Source of the DNA: an uncultured Roseobacter sp.
Lineage (GTDB): Bacteria > Pseudomonadota > Alphaproteobacteria > Rhodobacterales > Rhodobacteraceae
Assembly: GCF_947496515.1 (NCBI RefSeq)
Contig: NZ_CANMDB010000010.1
Coordinates: 155,994 to 219,993 of the forward strand
DNA: 64,000 bases
Direction of reading: 5' to 3'
In this document: positions 34,544 through 45,176 of the stretch, piece after piece
How the letters are laid out: every line of letters starts with the position of its first letter
How positions within the stretch are numbered: position 1 is the first letter of the stretch
The notes under the pieces: generated by a model
Databases searched by the model: none
What the model was told of the DNA's origin: nothing
What the model saw: only the letters and a program-made list of their open reading frames with translations
Position numbers and translations under genes: made by a program

Positions 34544-35713
34544 ATGATCCGCGACATCTCCCTCCCCGCCATCTACATGGGCGTGCTCGCTGCCTTTGTG
34601 GGGTATGCGGCCTCCTTTGCCATCGTCCTGGCAGGGCTGACCGCCGTGGGGGCCTCGGATACCCAGGCCGCCACGGGGTTGTTCTTTGCGACGCTCGGCA
34701 TGGGTCTCTGCAGCATCTGGTTGCCCGCGGTGACCCGGATCCCCGCGGCGGTGGCATGGTCGACCCCGGGGGCGGCTTTCCTGGCTGCCACTGCCGTCTT
34801 GCCCGGTGGTTTCAGCGAAGCCGTGGGCGCGATGATCCTGTGTGCCGCGCTGATCATCCTGACGGGCTTCGTGCCGGTGCTCGGCCGTCTGGTCGCGGCA
34901 ATCCCGAAACCCATTGCCAATGCCTTGCTGGCGGGGGTGCTGCTGAAACTCTGCCTGGCGCCCGCCATGGCACTCGGGAGCATCCCGCTATTGGTCCTGC
35001 CGGTTCTTGGCGCGTGGCTGATCGGGCTCAGCTGGAACAGACTGGCTGCCATGCCCTTTGCGGTCATCGCCTTTCTGGCGGTGCTGGGGGTTGTCATCGA
35101 GCCCTCCGCCCAGCCAACCGAAGGTCCTCAGCGCTGGCTACCCGCCTTTGCCGCCATCCTGCCGACCTTCACCGCCCAGTCCTTTGTGTCCGTCTCCCTG
35201 CCCCTCTATCTGGTGACCATGGCAGGTCAGAACATCCCGGGGTTCACCGTGCTGGAGCTGAACAACTACACGGTCAACCGCCAGCCAATGCTGCAGAAAA
35301 CCGGTCTTGTCAGCCTTGCCTTTGCACCTTTCGGATCCATCCCGGTCAACATGTCGGCCATCACCGCCGCGATGATGGCAGGGGAGGACGCAGGGGCGAA
35401 CCCCGCGACGCGCTACTGGGCCGCGATCACCTCCGGCGTTGTCTACGTGGCGTTGGCCTTTGCCGCGGCACTTGTCACATCGCTGGCCCGGCTGGCGCCC
35501 GTGGATCTGATCACGGCGGTGGCCGGGCTGGCGCTGATACCGGCACTGGTCGGCGCCATCTCTGCCGCCTTCAGCGACCCGGTGCAGAAGGAGGCGCCCG
35601 CGCTGACATTTCTTGTCGCAGCCAGCGGCATGACGCTTTTGGGTATCAGCGGTGCCTTCTGGGGTGTGGTGCTGGGCGTGATCGTCTGGACGTCCAAATC
35701 TCTCAGGACTTAA
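34544..35713 (+). CDS. benE: BenE-family benzoate/aromatic transporter
   Basis: 389 residues from ATG 34544, with about 11-12 membrane helices. FVGYAASFAIVLAGLTAVGAS, GAAFLAATAVLPGGFSEAVGAMI and SVSLPLYLVTMAGQNIPGF are characteristic of BenE permeases, as is the conserved FGSIPVNMSAITAAMMAGEDAG region. Probably proton-coupled uptake of benzoate or a related aromatic acid. The 70 upstream in-frame residues lack conservation. Confidence 0.9.
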   Translation: MIRDISLPAIYMGVLAAFVGYAASFAIVLAGLTAVGASDTQAATGLFFATLGMGLCSIWLPAVTRIPAAVAWSTPGAAFLAATAVLPGGFSEAVGAMILCAALIILTGFVPVLGRLVAAIPKPIANALLAGVLLKLCLAPAMALGSIPLLVLPVLGAWLIGLSWNRLAAMPFAVIAFLAVLGVVIEPSAQPTEGPQRWLPAFAAILPTFTAQSFVSVSLPLYLVTMAGQNIPGFTVLELNNYTVNRQPMLQKTGLVSLAFAPFGSIPVNMSAITAAMMAGEDAGANPATRYWAAITSGVVYVALAFAAALVTSLARLAPVDLITAVAGLALIPALVGAISAAFSDPVQKEAPALTFLVAASGMTLLGISGAFWGVVLGVIVWTSKSLRT

Positions 35714-35766
35714 GCCGCGAAGAGCCGCCCGGAACCACAAGGATACCTGCGTCCAAGGCGAGAGCC

Positions 35767-36471
35767 CTAGACGCGGGGCTGCAACACCTTTGCCCAGCCA
35801 TGCAATTCCTGCTGTGACACCGGTCCGACAAGCAGGAACCCGTGCGTCGCGGAGCCCCAGCTGACGGTGTTGAGCCCGGAGAACGCCGCCTGCGTGAACC
35901 CTGCCTCCGACCCACCGGCCATGAGGCAGAGTGCTATGGGTCGCCCCTGCGCATCGGCAAACACGATTTGACCCAAGGGCGCCCCCTCAAACCCCAAAAG
36001 CTGGGCCCTCAACAGATCCAGCCCCTCGATATCCGAGAGGGCATCAACCCCGAACCCGGTCGATAGGGCCTGATTGAGGGCGGCAAACTGTTCGGCCAGT
36101 CCCGCCTCCGTCGGCTCGATCATGGCAATCGTCTGGGGCGTGTAGAGAACCTGATACGCGCTGACCTGACGGTGCCATGCCTCCCCGGGCGGCGGCAGAA
36201 AACTCCAGATCATCACAGCCGCGGCGCCGATGCTGGCGGCGACAGCGCAGACCCTCCACAGACCGGTGCGTGCAGGGGGCATAATGCGCGCACTGTCCGG
36301 CACCGCGATCCGGGCAAAGGCATCCTGCACGATTGGCGCTGCCGGATCGGCGGCCATCAGACGGCGTGCCAGCGTCTCGTCACGCTCCAAATCGCGCAGA
36401 AGCGCCTTGGCCCGTTCCGGGTCAAGCGTTCCTTCGTGAAAGGCCGTCAGCTCCGCGTCATCGTACTTCAT
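35767..36471 (-). CDS. Anti-sigma factor (ECF partner)
   Basis: 234 residues from ATG 36471 (MKYDDAELTAF). A short N-terminal sigma-binding part is followed by one membrane helix (CAVAASIGAAAVMIWSF near 80-97), and a periplasmic domain of about 135 residues ends LHGWAKVLQPRV. No zinc-binding HxxxCxxC motif is present, so it is not a ZAS type. Overlaps the sigma gene by 14 bases. Likely holds the sigma factor at the membrane until a periplasmic signal arrives. Confidence 0.8.
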   Translation of the reverse strand: MKYDDAELTAFHEGTLDPERAKALLRDLERDETLARRLMAADPAAPIVQDAFARIAVPDSARIMPPARTGLWRVCAVAASIGAAAVMIWSFLPPPGEAWHRQVSAYQVLYTPQTIAMIEPTEAGLAEQFAALNQALSTGFGVDALSDIEGLDLLRAQLLGFEGAPLGQIVFADAQGRPIALCLMAGGSEAGFTQAAFSGLNTVSWGSATHGFLLVGPVSQQELHGWAKVLQPRV

Positions 36472-36970
36472 GTCTGAGATCCTTCGCATTGCTCCAGGTC
36501 AGCAGCTTGCTCCGCGCAGCGGCAAGGCGGCTCATCACGGTCCCGATGGGCACGCCGAGGATTTTTGCAGCCTCCGCATAGGTAAAACCCGAGACATACA
36601 CCAGCGCGACAGTCTCGCGCTGCGCCTCGGGCAAACTCATTACCTTGGTAAACACCTCCCGGGCGAATAAATTCGTTTCGGCTTGCGAAAAAACCTGCAT
36701 GATATCGGCGTCATCGGTCAGCGAGATGGCCGCCCGGTCGCGCACCGCCCGCGCGCGGACCTCGTTCAGCCAGATGGACCGGCAAATGGTGATGCACCAG
36801 GCCTCCACCGACCCCGTCTTGAATTGTGCTATCCGCTCCAGCGCGCGCAGCATCGTGCTTTGCGCCAGATCCTCTGCGATGTCGCGCCGTCCGGTCATCG
36901 CAAGCGCGAACCGCCAGACCGCCGGATGGGCACCGGCGATGGCGATCTGGATTTTTTTTCTGCCGTGCAT
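36458..36970 (-). CDS. ECF RNA polymerase sigma factor
   Basis: 170 residues from ATG 36970 (MHGRKKIQIA). Region 2 reads AHPAVWRFALAMTGRRDIAEDLAQSTMLRALERI and region 4 reads LPEAQRETVALVYVSGFTYAEAAKILGVPIGTVMSRLAAAR, a normal ECF architecture. Paired with the overlapping anti-sigma gene and divergent from a YceI-like gene, which is the most likely target. Stress signal unknown. Confidence 0.93.
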   Translation of the reverse strand: MHGRKKIQIAIAGAHPAVWRFALAMTGRRDIAEDLAQSTMLRALERIAQFKTGSVEAWCITICRSIWLNEVRARAVRDRAAISLTDDADIMQVFSQAETNLFAREVFTKVMSLPEAQRETVALVYVSGFTYAEAAKILGVPIGTVMSRLAAARSKLLTWSNAKDLRHEVR

Positions 36971-37050
36971 CGAATAAAATCCGTGGCTGCCGTGTTTGCC
37001 TCTCAATGACAGACGCCCGTCTGCCATATCAGAAATCAGGGAGACCTTTC

Positions 37051-37626
37051 ATGAAATTCACGGCACTGGCTACTCTAATCGCCTGCGGGATCGCGGCACA
37101 CGCCCATGCGGGCAACTGGACACTCGACGGTGATGCCTCGCATCTGGCCTTTGGTTCCATCAAGAACGACTACACCGCAGAGGTCCACAGCTTTGCCGGG
37201 TTGAGCGGTCAGGCCACGGACGAGGCCGTGTCGGTCACCATCGACCTGTCTACCGTTCAGACAAACATCGACATCCGCGACGAACGTATGCAGGAACACG
37301 TCTTCGCCGGGCTTGTCACGGCAGAGCTGAGCGCGGCGATTGATCTGGCGCAGTTCGACGCGCTGGCCGCGGGCGAGAGTGCCACGACCGAGTTCGATGG
37401 CACCCTCTCCTTTCTGGGCGAGGACGTCTCCGTCTACACCAATGTGGTGGTGTTCCGCCTGGGCGACGACAGCGTGATGGTCACCACGAATGACATGGTG
37501 TTCCTGGCCACGGATGAGCTGGGCATCGACAGCGGCATCGACACGCTGCAGGAGCTCGCCTCGCTCGACGGGATCACGCGGGCAACACCGGTCACCGCGC
37601 GTCTGGTTTTCACGCGCGAGGACTGA
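37051..37626 (+). CDS. YceI-like periplasmic protein, probable ECF target
   Basis: 191 residues from ATG 37051, 8 bases after CAGGGAGA. Signal peptide MKFTALATLIACGIAAHAHA. The lipocalin-like YceI pattern is visible: WTLDGDASHLAFGSIKN, VTIDLSTVQTNIDIRDERMQEHVF, FDGTLSFLGEDVSV. It is more diverged than the YceI gene at 33674. The 80-base divergent region shared with the sigma gene suggests control by that sigma factor. Inference only. Confidence 0.82.
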   Translation: MKFTALATLIACGIAAHAHAGNWTLDGDASHLAFGSIKNDYTAEVHSFAGLSGQATDEAVSVTIDLSTVQTNIDIRDERMQEHVFAGLVTAELSAAIDLAQFDALAAGESATTEFDGTLSFLGEDVSVYTNVVVFRLGDDSVMVTTNDMVFLATDELGIDSGIDTLQELASLDGITRATPVTARLVFTRED

Positions 37627-37709
37627 CACCGCACCCCCTCAGGCGCGAGTGTTGCCGCCGGTGCGAGATCCGGCAGCCCCCAGATGAGACGGGACCCTGC
37701 GGCGCCCAC

Positions 37710-37736
37710 AAAAAAGCCCCCGCCGATGGCGAGGGC
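37710..37736 (-). terminator. Terminator of the alpha operon (after rplQ)
   Basis: Minus-strand stem GCCCTCGCC / GGCGGGGGC (one G-T pair), 3-base loop, then TTTTTT. It lies 26 bases past the rplQ stop. Confidence 0.9.
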
Positions 37737-37761
37737 CGTGGTGCGTGTCGGACAGGCGGGG

Positions 37762-38181
37762 TTATGCCTCGGCGGCATCCTCTTCGGCCAGGCGCGCCTT
37801 GTCGGCGGCGCCCTTGGCATCGCGGTCGCGGTCCACGAATTCGATGATCGCCATGGGCGCCATATCCCCGTAGCGGAAGCCCGCTTTCAGAACGCGTACG
37901 TAGCCGCCCTGACGGTCCTTGTAGCGCGGCCCCAGCACGTCAAAGAGCTTGGTGACATACTGGTCCTGCTTCAGCTTGGCAGCCGCCTGACGGCGCGCGT
38001 GCAGGTCGCCGCGTTTGGCCAGCGTGATCATCTTTTCGATGATCGGGCGCAGTTCCTTGGCTTTCGGCAGCGTTGTCTTGATCTGCTCATGTTCGATGAG
38101 CGAGCCCGCCATGTTGGCCCAGAGCGCCTTGCGGTGCTCATGTGTGCGGTTCAGGCGGCGGTATCCACGTGCGTGACGCAT
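37762..38181 (-). CDS. rplQ: 50S ribosomal protein L17
   Basis: 139 residues. [20 protein letters not shown] and [20 protein letters not shown] blocks are typical of L17, which sits near the exit tunnel of the 50S subunit. A C-terminal tail ([21 protein letters not shown]) extends past the E. coli length, as in other Alphaproteobacteria. Last gene of the rpsM-rpsK-rpoA-rplQ unit. Confidence 0.98.
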   Translation of the reverse strand: MRHARGYRRLNRTHEHRKALWANMAGSLIEHEQIKTTLPKAKELRPIIEKMITLAKRGDLHARRQAAAKLKQDQYVTKLFDVLGPRYKDRQGGYVRVLKAGFRYGDMAPMAIIEFVDRDRDAKGAADKARLAEEDAAEA

Positions 38182-38312
38182 TTTCTATCTCCTAACGGTG
38201 CCCTCTACGGGCGGTTTTGCTTTGTCTGACCGGGTGATGCGTGTCACCCGGTTCTCCTTGGGGCACGCTGGCCCGGATCGTCCCCGCACAGAGCGGGCAT
38301 GCTGAAGACCCC

Positions 38313-39329
38313 TTAGAAGGAATCTTCAAATTTCTTGGCCAGATCCTCGATGTTGTCCGGCGGCCAGTCCTCGACATCCATCCCAAGATGCAGACCCATG
38401 CCCGACAGCACTTCCTTGATCTCGTTCAGGGACTTACGGCCAAAGTTCGGCGTGCGCAGCATCTCTGCCTCGGTCTTCTGAATGAGATCGCCGATATAGA
38501 CGATGTTGTCGTTCTTCAGACAGTTGGCCGACCGCACCGACAGCTCCAACTCATCCACTTTCTTCAGCAGCAGCGGGTTGAACTCCAGACCATCGTCCTC
38601 ATCCGCGCGGGAGGCGGATTCAGGCTCGTCAAAGTTGACGAAGATGCCCAGCTGGTCCTGCAGAATACGCGCGGCAAAGGCCACCGCGTCATCCGGCGTG
38701 ATCGAGCCGTCCGTGTCCACCTTCATGGTCAGCTTGTCATAATCCAGCACCTGGCCCTCGCGGGTGGGCTGCACATCGTAGCTGACCTTTTTGACCGGCG
38801 AATAGATCGCGTCGATCGGGATCAGACCGATGGGCGCATCCTCGGGCTTGTTCTTCTCCGCGGAGACGTAGCCTTTGCCCTGGTTGACGGTGAGTTCCAT
38901 GTAGAGATCCGCACCATCGTCGAGGTGACAGATCACGTGATCGCGGTTCAGCACTTCGATGCCCGCGCTCTCCGAGATGTCACCGGCGGTCACAACACCC
39001 GGACCCTTGGCCGAGATCGACAGCCGCTTGGGTCCTTCGACCTCCATGCGGATGCTCACACCCTTGAGGTTCAGGATCACATCCGTGACGTCCTCGCGCA
39101 CACCGGCGACGGAGGAAAACTCATGTAGTACGTTGTCGATCTGCACCGATGTGATGGCCGCACCCTGCAGCGAGCTCATCAGCACGCGGCGCAGGGCGTT
39201 GCCCATGGTCAGACCAAAGCCGCGCTCCAGCGGTTCGGCTGTCACGGTCGCCTGACGCGCCGGATCGTTGCCCGGCTTGACGTCCAGCTGCTGCGGTTTA
39301 ATCAGTTCTGCCCAATTCTTGTGGATCAT
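38313..39329 (-). CDS. rpoA: RNA polymerase alpha subunit
   Basis: 338 residues from ATG 39329 (MIHKNWAEL, the usual Rhodobacterales start, rather than 39341). N-terminal dimer domain has [22 protein letters not shown]; the C-terminal domain has [22 protein letters not shown] and [16 protein letters not shown], which binds UP elements and activators. Part of the alpha operon. rpsD is absent from this operon, as is common in the class. Confidence 0.98.
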   Translation of the reverse strand: MIHKNWAELIKPQQLDVKPGNDPARQATVTAEPLERGFGLTMGNALRRVLMSSLQGAAITSVQIDNVLHEFSSVAGVREDVTDVILNLKGVSIRMEVEGPKRLSISAKGPGVVTAGDISESAGIEVLNRDHVICHLDDGADLYMELTVNQGKGYVSAEKNKPEDAPIGLIPIDAIYSPVKKVSYDVQPTREGQVLDYDKLTMKVDTDGSITPDDAVAFAARILQDQLGIFVNFDEPESASRADEDDGLEFNPLLLKKVDELELSVRSANCLKNDNIVYIGDLIQKTEAEMLRTPNFGRKSLNEIKEVLSGMGLHLGMDVEDWPPDNIEDLAKKFEDSF

Positions 39330-39441
39330 GCGTCCCTCCATCCTTGTCTAGGCCTCATGTCCAAATGGCCAAGACTCTCGAGGTTTCAAAAAGCGAACGG
39401 GGGCCGCGCAGACACGCGCAACCCCGCAAACTATCCGACCC

Positions 39442-39831
39442 TTAAACGCGGCGGCGCTTGGGTGGGCGGCAGCCATTGTGCGCCATCGGCGTCACATCCC
39501 GGATCGACGTGATGTTGAAGCCTGCCGCCGCCAGAGCGCGCAGCGCGCTTTCACGGCCGGACCCGGGGCCCTGCACTTCAACCTCGAGCGTCTTGACGCC
39601 ATGTTCCTGCGCTTTGCGCCCTGCATCCTCTGCGGCCATCTGCGCAGCGTAGGGTGTGGATTTGCGCGAGCCCTTGAAGCCCATGGTGCCAGCGGACGAC
39701 CAGGAGATCGCGTTGCCCTGCACATCGGAAATCAGGATCTTGGTGTTGTTGAAGGAGCTGTTCACATGCGCCACACCGGCGGCGATGTTCTTGGAGACCT
39801 TCTTTTTCGTGCGGGTTCTGTCACGTGCCAT
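39442..39831 (-). CDS. rpsK: 30S ribosomal protein S11
   Basis: 129 residues, ending in [10 protein letters not shown], the S11 C-terminus. [14 protein letters not shown] and [13 protein letters not shown] are conserved blocks. Part of the 30S platform. 15 bases downstream of rpsM and 112 bases upstream of rpoA. Confidence 0.98.
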   Translation of the reverse strand: MARDRTRTKKKVSKNIAAGVAHVNSSFNNTKILISDVQGNAISWSSAGTMGFKGSRKSTPYAAQMAAEDAGRKAQEHGVKTLEVEVQGPGSGRESALRALAAAGFNITSIRDVTPMAHNGCRPPKRRRV

Positions 39832-39846
39832 CTGTCAGACCCTCCC

Positions 39847-40215
39847 TTATTTCTTCTTGCCGGCAATGGCCTTCGCGGGGCCTTTGCGGGTGCGTGCGTT
39901 GGTGTGGGTCCGCTGGCCGCGTACGGGCAGGTTCCGGCGATGGCGCAGGCCACGGTAGCAGCCAAGGTCCATCAGACGCTTGATGTTCATCTGCGTGTCG
40001 CGACGCAGGTCACCTTCGACGGTGTAGTTTGCGTCGATGTGCTCGCGGACCGACAGGACCTCGGCGTCGCTGAGTTCGTTGATCCGGCGGGTCGGGTCGA
40101 TACCAACCGCTTCGCAGATCGCGCGCGCGGAGGAGTTGCCGATACCGGTGATATAAGTGAGGGCGATTGGAACCCGCTTTGCAGTCGGGATGTTTACGCC
40201 GGCAATACGTGCCAC
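39847..40215 (-). CDS. rpsM: 30S ribosomal protein S13
   Basis: 122 residues from a GTG at 40215 ([15 protein letters not shown]). The longer frame to 40272 is upstream leader. A good ribosome site (AAGGAAG) precedes the GTG. S13 contacts the 50S head bridge. First gene of the alpha operon, with its own promoter at 40407-40435. Confidence 0.97.
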   Translation of the reverse strand: MARIAGVNIPTAKRVPIALTYITGIGNSSARAICEAVGIDPTRRINELSDAEVLSVREHIDANYTVEGDLRRDTQMNIKRLMDLGCYRGLRHRRNLPVRGQRTHTNARTRKGPAKAIAGKKK

Positions 40216-40508
40216 GTGTCGTCTTCCTTTCGTTGCGGGTCCGTAGTGCCAGACCCTTTTTTCACAACTCACAGAGCGCTATGCGTGCCCGGTGTCTTGC
40301 ATGGAGAAACCCGAGGCTTTTGACGGCGTCGGGCATATGATGCTCAGGTAATCTCGCGCTGCGGGACAGACCCGCCGTGCGACTTGATTCGACTTAGAGA
40401 TAGCGCGTGTTATGGGCTTTTTCCCATGGCGTCAACCCGGCGCTCCCCCCGCGCGGAGACAGGTGCCAAAGATGCCGAGACAGCGCGCCGAAACCGCTCT
40501 TTCGTGGC
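40216..40508. other. Intergenic region between adk and rpsM
   Basis: About 290 bases without a gene, separating the rplO-secY-adk unit from rpsM. It carries the rpsM promoter (40407-40435) and a roughly 190-base leader. No terminator with a T tract is obvious after adk. Confidence 0.6.
40407..40435 (-). promoter_or_regulatory. Promoter of the rpsM-rpsK-rpoA-rplQ unit
   Basis: TTGACG and TAACAC spaced by exactly 17 bases on the minus strand. -35 differs from consensus in one base, -10 in three. About 190 bases upstream of the rpsM start. Confidence 0.65.
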
Positions 40509-41101
40509 TCAGGTATTGGCCGTTGACGAGCCGTCCAGCGCGATGGCGATCTCGTCCTGAACCGCGTCGATGCTGCCCAGACCATCCACCCGGGTCAGCT
40601 TGCCCTTGGCATAGTAGTAGCCCACCAGAGGCGAGGTTTGCTTGTAGTAGGCGATGAGCCGGGTCTTGAGACTTTCTGCATTGTCATCTTCCCGCACCGG
40701 CTGACCGGCGGCGGCAGCCTCTTGCGCGCGGCCAACGATGCGGTCGATCAGCACGTTTTCGTCCACTTGCAGCTCAATCACCCGGTCGAGCGACTGACCC
40801 TCGTAGGCCAGCAGTTCCGCCAAGGCATCAGCCTGAGGCAAGGTCCGGGGGAAGCCATCGAAGATGAACCCACCCTCTGCACCCGCTGCGAGCTTTTCAC
40901 GAATGAGCCCGATCACGATATCGTCCGTGACCAGCGCGCCGCGCGCCATCACATCGGCCACGACCTTGCCCATCTCGGTGCCGCTGCTCTTGGCCTCGCG
41001 GAGCATGTCTCCGGTGCTCAGCTGCACCATGCCGCGCGTCTCGACGAGGTGACGCGCCTGCGTCCCCTTTCCGGCCCCCGGAGGCCCCAGCAGTATGATA
41101 T

Positions 41102-41105
<4 letters not shown>
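40509..41105 (-). CDS. adk: Adenylate kinase (short form)
   Basis: 198 residues. P-loop [14 protein letters not shown]-binding helix and [13 protein letters not shown] motif. The long LID insertion is replaced by a short loop ([15 protein letters not shown]), so this is a short-form enzyme. Balances ATP, ADP and AMP. Overlaps the secY stop by four bases, as in many spc operons. Confidence 0.97.
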
Positions 41106-42469
<1,364 letters not shown>

Positions 42470-42589
42470 TGATGTGGCTCTCTCTATACAGATGCGCCGC
42501 CCAAGCCGGTGGAGGCGGGCGGCGCGTCAAAAAACTCCAAGGGCATATGTAAGCGGCGCGTGGCCTGCCCACAAGCCTGAACTGGGCGC

Positions 42590-43072
42590 TTACGCCTCTG
42601 ACGATTCCGCGACCGGTGCGGAGACACTCAGCGAGCCGCCCGCTTTTTCCACCGCTTCCACGGCGGATTTGGACGCGCCTGTCACGGTCAGGTCAAGCTT
42701 GGCCGTCACCTCGCCCTTGGCGAGAACACGGATCCCGTCGCGCTTGCGCCGCACCAGACCGCTGGCGATCAGCACGTCTTCGGTGATGGCGGATTTCGCG
42801 TCGATCTTGCCTGCGTCGATGAATTTCTGGATCAGGCCGAGGTTGACAACCGCGTATTGCTTGCGGTTTGGCTTGTTGAAGCCACGCTTGGGCAGGCGCT
42901 GGTAGAGCGGCATCTGCCCGCCTTCGTAGCCATTGATCGCCACACCGGAGCGGGACTTCTGACCCTTGATCCCGCGGCCACCCATCTTACCGGTGCCGGA
43001 GCCGGGACCACGGCCCACGCGCTTGCGCTTCTTGGCGGCACCATCGTTGTCGGAAAGTTCATTCAGTTTCAT
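42590..43072 (-). CDS. rplO: 50S ribosomal protein L15
   Basis: 160 residues from ATG 43072 ([20 protein letters not shown]) with ribosome site [32 protein letters not shown] is diagnostic. It is separated from rpmD by an inserted two-gene module and has its own promoter at 43165-43193. Confidence 0.97.
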   Translation of the reverse strand: MKLNELSDNDGAAKKRKRVGRGPGSGTGKMGGRGIKGQKSRSGVAINGYEGGQMPLYQRLPKRGFNKPNRKQYAVVNLGLIQKFIDAGKIDAKSAITEDVLIASGLVRRKRDGIRVLAKGEVTAKLDLTVTGASKSAVEAVEKAGGSLSVSAPVAESSEA

Positions 43073-43140
43073 TGTCGCTTCTCCTTTTGCCGGATGTACC
43101 CCCCAGCGACGGGAGCGGGCAACCACGGCGTTTCGATTCT

Positions 43141-43159
43141 GATCACCGATTTGGTGATC
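43141..43159. promoter_or_regulatory. Perfect inverted repeat in the rplO leader
   Basis: GATCACC (43141-43147) and GGTGATC (43153-43159) form a 7-bp stem with a 5-base loop, just downstream of the predicted rplO promoter. It could be a protein operator, or an RNA hairpin in the rplO leader. Confidence 0.5.
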
Positions 43160-43164
43160 GTGGG

Positions 43165-43193
43165 CGTATAGACGGGCTTGCAGGATGGATCAA
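43165..43193 (-). promoter_or_regulatory. Promoter of the rplO-secY-adk unit
   Basis: TTGATC, 17 bases, TATACG on the minus strand, about 90 bases upstream of rplO and downstream of the inserted module. The -10 box is identical to that of the rpmC promoter (48681-48709). Confidence 0.7.
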
Positions 43194-43230
43194 GCGCTTG
43201 TTTCGGCGGTTCGAACTCGGGCACCGGCGA

Positions 43231-43998
43231 TCAACCACTGAACGAATAACCGCCTCCATAGCGGGTCTCGACAGGCAGCTCGGTCAACAGCTTGGATGAA
43301 GACTTCTTTCTCAACCTAGAAACTATGTTGTCGACTGCACGGTCATTTTTTGAGGGCAGGTCCCTCCCGAAAATTGTTCTGTACAATTGGGCGCGCGTAC
43401 AAGTCTTTGGCGACTTCGACAAAACCTCCCTCAGCAGTATCGTTTCAGCTTCTGTCAGCCTTATTCTATGACCAGTAGAATTTTCGAGAGTCGCCGCGTC
43501 GAGATCTAGACGAAGTTCACCAAAACGAGAAAATTGGGTGCGAAAGGGGAAAAGCCTCCTGACCAGCGACTTAATACTCGAACAAAAGACAGGCTGAGAT
43601 ACACCCTTTCGTAGATAAAGGTCAGCCCCGAGACTGAGACCAGTAACTTCATCTTCCGCCGTCAATCTCTCAGCGGTCAAAACCACGGTGCCAACTTCCG
43701 GCGCATTCTGTTGAATCCACGAAACCAGCCTAAACCCCTCCCCTTCCTCATCAACGTTCTGCTCCAGACCGGTTGCCCGCAACTGTTCCTTTAACAACGC
43801 GATTTTCGAAGACGGCAAGAAATTTGCGTCAATCACGGCAACATCAAAGTCGCCCGCCTCAATCAGCTTCTTTGCGTCCGCGCTTGACGAACATGCTGAA
43901 ACACTGGCCCCATCAGCTTCAAGTGCGGTCATGTAGATCTGGATTTCATCCAATATGTCATCAACGAATAGGACTCTGGTGCGCGAACTAAGCTGCAT
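43231..43998 (-). CDS. Orphan OmpR-type response regulator inserted in the spc operon
   Basis: 255 residues. Receiver domain: VLFVDDILDE (acidic pocket), phospho-acceptor Asp57 in AVIDANF, conserved Thr in TVVLTAERL, Lys in LYLRKGV. The C-terminal winged-helix domain has AVDNIVSRLRKK and ETRYGGGYSF. No histidine kinase is nearby. It has lower GC than the flanking ribosomal genes. It lies 3 bases after a 55-residue membrane peptide gene. Sitting between rpmD and rplO, it interrupts the canonical spc order. Targets unknown. Confidence 0.88.
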   Translation of the reverse strand: MQLSSRTRVLFVDDILDEIQIYMTALEADGASVSACSSSADAKKLIEAGDFDVAVIDANFLPSSKIALLKEQLRATGLEQNVDEEGEGFRLVSWIQQNAPEVGTVVLTAERLTAEDEVTGLSLGADLYLRKGVSQPVFCSSIKSLVRRLFPFRTQFSRFGELRLDLDAATLENSTGHRIRLTEAETILLREVLSKSPKTCTRAQLYRTIFGRDLPSKNDRAVDNIVSRLRKKSSSKLLTELPVETRYGGGYSFSG

Positions 43999-44001
43999 TT
44001 G

Positions 44002-44169
44002 TTAGTCCTTGGAGTGCGGCCAATTCTTCGTGATTGCAGTAATAGCTCCGACTGAAAGAGAGCCAATTGCCATTGCGTAGGGAACAGTAATGCCGAGTGC
44101 CGCAGACAGCAGTATGCTAGATGCACCTATAACGACGACGCACAATACTAGAAAGACTATACTGTTCAT
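44002..44169 (-). CDS. 55-residue membrane peptide, partner of the orphan regulator
   Basis: Too short for routine calling. ATG 44169 with AGGAG 9 bases upstream, stop TAA at 44002-44004, three bases before the regulator's ATG. Sequence begins MNSIVFLVLCVVVIGASSIL and ends KNWPHSKD, with two likely membrane helices (about 3-23 and 28-46). Tight coupling suggests a functional pair with the regulator, perhaps a sensor or anchor; no family known. Confidence 0.65.
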   Translation of the reverse strand: MNSIVFLVLCVVVIGASSILLSAALGITVPYAMAIGSLSVGAITAITKNWPHSKD

Positions 44170-44261
44170 GGGACTGCTCCTACTCTCAAAAATGTATCAC
44201 TTGCTGATAAGATTACACGACAAAGGTTAATTACCCATAAACTGCTCGCACGAACGAAAAG

Positions 44262-44290
44262 CGCCCCGCAGTCTCCTGCAGGGCGTCCAA
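44262..44290 (-). terminator. Terminator after rpmD
   Basis: Ten-bp stem (CGCCCTGCAG / CTGCGGGGCG, one G-T pair) with a GAGA tetraloop, followed by CTTTTCG on the minus strand. The T tract is short, so termination may be partial. It lies between rpmD and the inserted two-gene module. Confidence 0.65.
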
Positions 44291-44310
44291 AAATTCATCT
44301 TCAAAGCAGA

Positions 44311-44499
44311 TTAATCGCGCTCTTCCACGATCTCCACCATATGCGGAATGCTGTTGATCATACCTCGCACGGAAGGCGTATCTTCCAGCTCACGGGTTTT
44401 GTGCATCTTGTTCAGGCCCAGCCCGATCAGCGTTGCGCGCTGTTTGGCGGGGCGGCGGATCGGGGAGCCGATCTGCTTGATTACAATCGTCTTGGCCAT
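44311..44499 (-). CDS. rpmD: 50S ribosomal protein L30
   Basis: 62 residues from ATG 44499 ([16 protein letters not shown]). [22 protein letters not shown] is the L30 signature. Three bases from rpsE. Followed here by a terminator rather than by rplO. Confidence 0.96.
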   Translation of the reverse strand: MAKTIVIKQIGSPIRRPAKQRATLIGLGLNKMHKTRELEDTPSVRGMINSIPHMVEIVEERD

Positions 44500-44501
44500 G
44501 C

Positions 44502-45077
44502 TCACGCCTCCTCAGCCACTTGCGCGGAGGACTCGGTGCTGTCTTCGCGCTTGGGCAGGATGTCGGCCACCTTCTTGCCACGACGCTGCGCGACCGACCG
44601 GGGGCTTTGTTCCTTGCGCAGACCGTCCATGGTCGCGCGGATCATGTTGTAGGGGTTCTGCGAGCCGATGGATTTGGACACCACGTCCTTGACACCCAGC
44701 ATCTCGAAGACAGCCCGCATCGGACCACCGGCGATGATCCCGGTCCCTTCAGGAGCCGTGCGCATCACCACTTTGCCCGCGCCGTGACGGCCGTGCATGT
44801 CGTGGTGCAGCGTGCGCCCTTCGCGCAGCTGCACGCGGATCATCTGGCGCTTGGCCTGCTCGGTGGCCTTGCGGATCGCCTCGGGCACCTCTTTGGCCTT
44901 GCCCTTGCCGAAGCCCACACGGCCCTTCTGGTCGCCCACGACGACGAGGGCTGCAAAGCCGAAACGCTTGCCACCCTTGACGGTCTTGGAAACCCGGTTG
45001 ATCGCGACCAGACGGTCCGCGAATTCGGGCGCTTCATCGCGATCACGACGGCCGCCCCGTTGATTGTCTCTGGCCAT
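44502..45077 (-). CDS. rpsE: 30S ribosomal protein S5
   Basis: 191 residues. [23 protein letters not shown] is the S5 double-stranded-RNA-binding signature. It includes decoding-fidelity sites. The tail [14 protein letters not shown] is acidic and longer than in E. coli. Confidence 0.98.
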   Translation of the reverse strand: MARDNQRGGRRDRDEAPEFADRLVAINRVSKTVKGGKRFGFAALVVVGDQKGRVGFGKGKAKEVPEAIRKATEQAKRQMIRVQLREGRTLHHDMHGRHGAGKVVMRTAPEGTGIIAGGPMRAVFEMLGVKDVVSKSIGSQNPYNMIRATMDGLRKEQSPRSVAQRRGKKVADILPKREDSTESSAQVAEEA

Positions 45078-45151
45078 GCAGGCCTCCTTTGATGTGGGCC
45101 GCGCGGGCCCGGTACACTCAATCCTGGTGGGCGCGGGGCCCCCGGATCATC

Positions 45152-45172
45152 GGGAGGGCCAAAAGGCCCCCC
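45152..45172 (-). other. GC-rich hairpin between rplR and rpsE
   Basis: On the minus strand a stem of about 8 bp (GGGGGGCC / GGCCCTCC, one G-T pair) with a TTTT loop, right after the rplR stop. No following T run. May act as an RNA processing or stability element inside the operon. Confidence 0.45.
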
Positions 45173-45176
45173 ACGC

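Noticed and set aside
43195..43235. GGTTCGAACTCGGG resembles a tRNA T-arm
   Set aside because: The flanking bases do not pair into a T stem, and no anticodon or acceptor stem can be drawn.
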